Shown: positions 59,301 through 64,000 of the stretch, in pieces
Numbering within the stretch: position 1 is the first letter of the stretch
Layout of the letters: every line of letters starts with the position of its first letter
Program-made: the position numbers and the translations under genes
The notes under the pieces: generated by a model
Databases searched by the model: none
The model's input: the letters and a program-made list of their open reading frames with translations, nothing else
Told to the model about the DNA's origin: nothing
Assembly (NCBI GenBank): GCA_002110485.1
Contig: MOWL01000067.1
Coordinates: 3,720,001-3,784,000 of the forward strand
Reading direction: 5' to 3'
Origin: Emergomyces orientalis
Lineage: Eukaryota; Ascomycota; Eurotiomycetes; Onygenales; Ajellomycetaceae
DNA length: 64,000 nt

Positions 59301-59978
59301 CGGGGTAGGCACCCACCTTTCCTATGGTTTGACATTAAACCATTAAGCAGTTGAAGGAGCTGGAAGCGTTGTGACTGGGGGCGAGTCAGTAGATCCGAAA
59401 AGTGCCGGAAAGTCCTTGAAGTATGTGAGCATTCCTTCAGCAATTATATTGTTCGCCGTTCCAAGTGTAACCAGGCCGATGGCCGATCTATATCAAACCC
59501 GAAATATTGATCCTCATCCATTGACGCACTTACGATCGTATAACTCCCTCAGTCATATCTTTATTAAAACGCTCAAGGCTTTGAAGCCTATCCAGGCCTG
59601 CAATTGCCCCTCCATCTTCAATTCTATCGCAGTAAAAGTCTGTCAAGGCTTGTATTTGTTGACGGGAAAGGAATTTCGGCGGAAGCGCTTTTATGACCGC
59701 GGTCAAATATGAGACTGCCTTTCCCCGAATCGCAGGATTTTCATCATTTATATATTCTCCCAGTGATTGAACTATGTCAATCAAAGAAGACTGCTTGTTT
59801 TCAAGCTCTGCAAAAACAGAAAAAGAAAGAAAAAGAAAGAGGCATGTCAGTACTCCCCATTTGCCAAATTTTAAAATTAAAAGCGGAACTCCTTACTTTG
59901 GGCAGTGTTCCTAGCAATTCCAAAAGCCTCCTCTCTGTTATTCTCGACCACCAGCAAAAAATCTTGCAATTCGGACAT
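56350..59978 (-). CDS. MMS19: MMS19, cytosolic Fe-S targeting factor
   Basis: Six exons on the minus strand: 59978-59897, 59807-59534, 59414-59317, 59261-59122, 59053-58865 and 58815-56350, giving 1082 aa. The protein is built of HEAT repeats. The N-terminal domain contains ENPAIRGKAVSYLTAVIKAL and LTDFYCDRIEDGGAIAGLD, then RPQSQRFQLLQLLNGLMSNH and DLVSGERDPRNLMLIFSILK, all typical of the MMS19 N-terminal domain. The C-terminal HEAT domain ends LKSALDDPKRDVRKAAVDAK. MMS19 is part of the CIA targeting complex that delivers Fe-S clusters to XPD, DNA polymerases and other DNA enzymes. The third exon was placed by joining GVIR to STFRHFSDLLTRPQ through a TTCAAG acceptor; an earlier acceptor would lead to a stop. 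Codons 1-27 form a separate small exon. Confidence 0.92.
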
Positions 59979-60280
59979 CTTGCTGGTATACCCAGTGTTC
60001 CCCAATGCAAGCCCGACGTGGTGAAATTGAATTGTGACGAAGATGGCGGTTGTGTTTGCGATTTTGGGCCAAGAGAAATGCCCGCCCTTATCGATAACAG
60101 TCACGTGTTATTGCTTGTTTGCAGTGACAGAGAATTTATAATTGGCTTATCCAGATGAACGAAGTAATGAGAAGAGAGAGAGAAAAAAAAAAAAAAGAGG
60201 GAGATCAGATCTTGTCGAAAATAAGGCAGAAGCATGGCACCAAAATATCGATACGCAAAAAAAGATAATTGGTGCTTCGT

Positions 60281-60352
60281 TAGCATGTCTTGGTTTCGAT
60301 CCAAGGTCCTCCGGGTTATGAGCCCGGCGCGCTTCCGCTGCGCCAACATGCT
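60281..60352 (-). tRNA. initiator tRNA-Met (CAT)
   Basis: On the minus strand a 72-nt cloverleaf reads AGCATGT, then GGCGCAGCGGAAGCGCG, then CCGGGCTCATAACCCGG, then CTTGGATCGAAACCAAG, then ACATGCT and A. The 7-bp acceptor stem is perfect and starts with an A1:U72 pair. The anticodon CAT sits in a GGG/CCC-flanked stem and the T loop is ATCGAAA. A1:U72, the three G:C pairs and A instead of T at position 54 are hallmarks of eukaryotic initiator tRNA. There is no intron. It lies about 300 bp upstream of the MMS19 start, and a poly-T/A run at 60184-60197 on its 3' side (minus orientation) can serve as the pol III terminator. Confidence 0.93.
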
Positions 60353-60770
60353 TACTTGATATATTTAGATTGCTCACTGTGCTCTATTTATATTATTAAA
60401 CTAATACACTTAGGCCACCGAGTTAGGACTAGTTCCTCACGCAACAGCTTCATATATATCAAATTTCAGAGTGACGGCTGATCGTGGATATTATGATCAG
60501 GTCCAGCGAGTCCTCATTATGATGCTGCAGGCACTACACAATTTATGCCTTCCAATTATCTGCTGACGGCTACGCAAACGAGACAATTATGAAATGGACG
60601 TTGGAGTCATATGACGTAATCAGCAGTTGCTGTCAGTCACGTGATATTTTCTTCTTGGATTATATCTCGCCTGCGACAACTTGGTCGCTTGTGATGATAT
60701 CATTCACTCTGCGTGGTTATGTGAAATATATCCCCCAACTCGAGCCAACGGACTCCATCCATTGCCAACC
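60353..60770. other. intergenic between initiator tRNA and FAS1 gene
   Basis: About 420 bp holding the upstream flank of the tRNA gene and the promoter of the fasciclin-domain gene. CACGTGAT-like words occur at about 60638. No gene is seen. Confidence 0.6.
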
Positions 60771-61576
60771 ATGAAGTCTCTCCTCCTAAAATATCTCGTC
60801 CTCCTAACTTCAATTGCCCTCACCATATCCGCCCTCCGCCATTTCCCTGAGAACCTCAATTCCCTCCTCGTCTCCCGCCGCCGTCTCCTTCCGCGAAACT
60901 TCCAAATCCCCACATCCATCGTACCAAACCCAGACTCATTTTCCTTCCTGCTCCCGCAACAAAATCAAAATCAAATAACAATGGGGAACAGCATCAGCCG
61001 TCCGCAAGGCAAGGGCAAAGACCTTAACGGCAAAAAACAACGAGACCTCTTCGTCTCCGACATTCTCGCTAAGACTCGAGAAGTCAACATCTTCTCCTCT
61101 CTCACACGGGATATTGAGCCTGTTTCCGCCCGTTTCAATAATGAGACGGAGAAGAGTACCGTGCTAGCTCCGTTGAATTCTGCAATTCAGGGACTGCCAC
61201 GCAAACCTTGGGAGGATCCGGCAGATTATGAGAATTTTGGAGATAAAGCAGCTTATGCGGGGAAGGAGGGGGAAGGGAGAGCAGCAAGGAATTTGAGACG
61301 TTTTGTTGAAGCGCATATTGTACCGGCGAGCCCGTGGCCGTCTCAGGAGAAAATTGAAACGGTCGGTGGTGGGAGCATTTATTGGAAGAAGGGTGATGAT
61401 GGGAAGGTTTATGTGCGTGTCTTATCTTCTCGTTTCTTTCTTTTTTATTCTCTTGTTGCAATAATTTACTGATGGCTGGATAGATTCATCCTGGTAAAAT
61501 CGAAGTTCAAAAGATTATGACTCAGGCCTCCAACGGAGAAGTCTGGATTCTTAAGGGAGTTATTAATTATGTCTGA
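60771..61576 (+). CDS. fasciclin (FAS1) domain protein with signal sequence
   Basis: Two exons, 60771-61412 and 61484-61576, encode 244 aa. The N-terminus MKSLLLKYLVLLTSIALTIS is a signal peptide or anchor. After a variable region comes one FAS1 domain (about 95-240): FVSDILAKTREVNIFSSLTR, the first conserved box STVLAPLNSAIQGLPRKPWE, RNLRRFVEAHIVPASPW, and a last strand IHPGKIEVQKIMTQASNGEV ending GEVWILKGVINYV. FAS1 domains mediate adhesion or protein interaction at surfaces or in vacuoles; single-domain fungal members are poorly characterised. The intron is phase 0 and links KVY to IHPGKI without a gap. There is no GPI signal. Confidence 0.83.
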
Positions 61577-61930
61577 GCCTCGACTATTTGTATATATCAA
61601 CAGTGCTGCTGGGATCGGCGTCAGTGGGTTTCTTCACGATATCGATGCATTTACGTCTTTCTGTTTTGATATCCGACTGGTTTTCTCAATTTTCACATCC
61701 ACTACTTGGGATTTGACTTTGTTAATGGGCAAAGAGATGCAAACGAAGAAGCGTGTTTGTTATTACGGATGGACATGTCCCAAGGTTCATAGTCCACTAT
61801 ATTTCATATTTTATTTCAAGAAACGCTCTTTGAATATATAACCAAATTCGAACGTGACAATCACACTACATACCCTCTCTAGGCTTCTATGGAAGTCCAA
61901 TAGTAAAACGCATCATCGTGTCATCATTTT
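61577..61930. other. short convergent intergenic region
   Basis: The 354 bp between the FAS1 gene (+) and EMC3 (-) presumably hold both 3' UTRs. Nothing else is visible. Confidence 0.6.
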
Positions 61931-63088
61931 CTACCCAACTCTCTGCAACAGCCTCTCCTCAATACCATCCAGAATACAGTAGTGCTCCATGACTTCCAGA
62001 TTCTCTGCTTCGGCCAGGAACAGCTTATCGGGGTCTTGGCCAGGTCCGAATGGATTCGCAGTCGCACTAGGATTCATCTGCGACATCTGTTCAGTCATGT
62101 GGTTCGCAGCTAAAGGGTATATGCAGATTAGCAAGAGTATTTGCAAAAGGTTGACTTTATTTGATGATAGCATAATACGAAAGTGAAAAAGATGGGTAGA
62201 ACTCACAATTTTCGCCGCCTAGGATAAATCCAAAAACAGGTTGCAGGCCAAACAAGTTCAGGAAATACCATGACAGACTTGAGACCCATCTCACGTCAAG
62301 ATCACGAGTCATGACTCCGGACTGCAACATGGACTTGAATCGAATGGTCAATGGGAACGGTAGCTTCACTGTGAAATAGTAAAATGGTCAGAGTCCGTCC
62401 CTCGTCCCCTCCCTTTAGTTGGCAATCCCTTAGGAGAGAAGAGAGAATAGGAGAGAAAGAACAAAAAAATGAAGGGACAGAGCTTACAAATAACAAAACC
62501 AGAAAAAAAAGCATTAATCCACCCCATAATAAGTGTCTGCGGAATCATCATGGCCATATTCCCCTTCATCATACCCATCATCGCATCCATGCCAGCAGGA
62601 TCAGTCATGGGATTTACCGGTCCTGCACCCCGCCCTTCTGGGTCTTTCAAGAACGCGCCCTCCTTATAGCCGTTGATAAGAAAGCTCTTTCGAGGCGCAA
62701 GGGATGATGGGGTAAGAACAGCAGATGCATTGTTCCGTAGATTGATGCCGCGGAAGAGCGACAGGCGCTCACGGGACTCAGCGAGTGTCGAGGGGGGTTT
62801 GGCTGGAGTTGACAGGAAGAAGGTTGCGTAGTGGCGCAAAATTCCAGTCAGAATCTAAGTGAATGATTATGGATTATTAGACGCATTCTTTTGTAAACAG
62901 ATGGGTTTCCAAGGGGCTGCTATTCATTGGGTATTCTGTACCATGACAACCGTGATGGGGATGAGGATCCAGTAGCTATATCGTTTGGAGTAAGATTAGC
63001 ATCTGCGGTATAAATTGATGACAGATATGAATACATACAACAGAGCTGGATCCCGAAGGATTGTCTGCTCCACCCCTTGAACCGCCAT
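61931..63088 (-). CDS. EMC3: ER membrane protein complex subunit 3 (EMC3)
   Basis: Five exons on the minus strand: 63088-63039, 62975-62942, 62854-62488, 62368-62207 and 62109-61931, giving 263 aa. The start is MAVQGVEQTILRDPALLFYW, then the first membrane helix ILIPITVVMILTGILRHY. After a cytosolic loop with GAGPVNPMTDPAGMDAMMGM come helices around IPQTLIMGWINAFFSGFVI and WVSSLSWYFLNLFGLQPVFG, then the tail. EMC3 belongs to the Oxa1 superfamily (Get1/EMC3/TMCO1) and forms the insertase core of the EMC with EMC6, inserting tail-anchored and multipass proteins in the ER. The methionine-rich cytosolic loop, important for insertion, is intact (MDAMMGMMKGNMAMM). It is divergent from SPC2. Confidence 0.93.
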
Positions 63089-63447
63089 TGTAAGAGACGA
63101 TGAGGGTTGTGGTTTTGAAATAATTGAATAATTCTCCAAATACGTATAACTGACCACTGCTGGAAGTTTGATATGCTGGGGTGAAGTCGCGATTGACAAT
63201 GGGCGCTATCCCGTATTAATCCGTACGTCACGCTGCTTTAGTCATCTACCTCCAGAATCAGGACAGCTCGCCGCAAGGTGATATTCGCTATAAACTCCAA
63301 GACACTTCATGGGAAACACTCTAATCAGATCTAATAGATTTATCATATTCCCTTGCACAAAGCCAATACTTCCGATATGACTGTATGATCCCGTCTCTGC
63401 CATCTCCGATCCAAGCATAATCAGCGTACGCGCATCACATACCGCCA
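63089..63447. promoter_or_regulatory. shared divergent promoter EMC3/SPC2
   Basis: The 359 bp between the two start codons must contain both promoters. An element bound by an ER-stress regulator (Hac1-type) would be expected if the pair is co-induced, but I cannot pick out a specific site with confidence. Confidence 0.55.
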
Positions 63448-64000
63448 ATGGCCTCCCCTAAAGTCCCTGTCTACTCAGTATCTGGTACAACCCCCCCCCC
63501 CCCCAAATCAAGCAGGATCGAACGTCACCAGCCCAGCATATTTATATCCCAGCTCAAGAACCATATAATGAAACCAAGCTAACGTTGCATATTACCTACT
63601 ACAGAGCTCAAAAATACCACCGACGATGCCATAACCCCGTACCTAATATCCGTCCCAAAACCCTACAATTTCACCGCAGACAACTTCAAATCCAACGTAC
63701 GCCTAATTCTAGGCTATGCCGCAGTAATCATCTCAGGAGCCTCATTTTATGTCGACCGTCAACTGGGATGGAAAATTTCGAACTCATGGACCATAGCCGC
63801 CGTCGTGGCGTACTTCATTCTGAACTTTGTGTTTACAATCTGGATGTGGTTGGTGGAGGCTGGCCAGGTGTTCGAAGGGAGTAGGGAGGGGGGTGAGAAG
63901 GTGAGTTTATTTATATAGATATATGCCAACGGCTGTAGCATGGTGGACTAATGAATAAATCCCATCAGCTCCAAATTTCCTCCTCAACAAAGAAACATTC
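63448..64000 (+). CDS. SPC2: signal peptidase complex subunit 2 (Spc2), 3' partial
   Basis: Exons 63448-63484, 63605-63900 and 63969 onward; the gene runs off the right edge. The product starts MASPKVPVYSVSELKNTTDD, followed by the domain KPYNFTADNFKSNVRLILGY. Two membrane helices are separated by a short luminal turn: AAVIISGASFYVDRQLGW and TIAAVVAYFILNFVFTIWMW. This is the Spc2/SPCS2 layout, a non-catalytic subunit of the ER signal peptidase that contacts the Sec61 channel. The first intron (63485-63604) begins GTACAACCC and contains a run of 14 C. Confidence 0.9.

Overview
The window is nuclear DNA of a filamentous ascomycete (Pezizomycotina). Genes carry short GT-AG introns, mostly 50-200 nt, and leaders are pyrimidine-rich. 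The conserved proteins (Atp4, Noc4, Mms19, EMC3, Spc2, a MeaB-type bZIP, an Nha1/Sod2-type antiporter) look like Eurotiomycete proteins. Large AT-rich, gene-poor gaps with decayed genes would fit Onygenales (Ajellomycetaceae-like), but that placement is an inference. There are no bacterial operons, CRISPR arrays or rRNA genes. All exon coordinates below were built by hand from splice sites, reading phase and protein continuity.

Layout. 1-6.0 kb: gene-poor upstream region. 6.0-8.8 kb: long ATG-free leader and a MeaB-like bZIP regulator (+). 11.6-13.6 kb: Sel1-repeat, Nif1-like protein (-) with a 538-nt intron holding a (CT)19 tract. 14.7-15.6 kb: decayed protein kinase gene. 15.8-18.9 kb: divergent pair ATP4 (-) and NOC4 (+). 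19.4-20.4 kb: unknown protein (-). 22.5-26.3 kb: intron-less A-T-R-R NRPS-like reductase, the architecture of glycine betaine reductase ATRR. 26.3-36.2 kb: AT-rich accessory island with a small secreted cysteine protein, a Tc1/mariner-like relic, an 18-bp GC palindrome, a truncated short-chain dehydrogenase and a tRNA-like relic. 36.2-38.4 kb: nine-exon Na+/H+ antiporter. 41.8-42.6 kb: GPI-anchored Ser/Thr-rich surface protein. 44.8-46.0 kb: coiled-coil protein. 49.0-52.6 kb: large unknown protein with a tandem-acceptor intron. 54.1-55.7 kb: AATase-like acyltransferase. 56.3-60.0 kb: MMS19 (-). 60.3 kb: initiator tRNA-Met (-). 60.8-61.6 kb: fasciclin-domain protein. 61.9-64.0 kb: head-to-head EMC3 (-) and signal peptidase subunit SPC2 (+, cut by the window edge).

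Functional picture. Most genes are housekeeping (ATP synthase, small-subunit ribosome assembly, cytosolic Fe-S targeting, translation initiation, ER membrane-protein biogenesis). The betaine reductase and the Na+/H+ antiporter could both serve salt and osmolyte balance, but they lie about 10 kb apart with unrelated DNA between, so no cluster is claimed. The most useful leads are the stop-codon/splice-acceptor overlap in the 49-52.6 kb gene, the ATRR-type enzyme, the EMC3/SPC2 shared promoter and the secreted protein in the AT-rich island.
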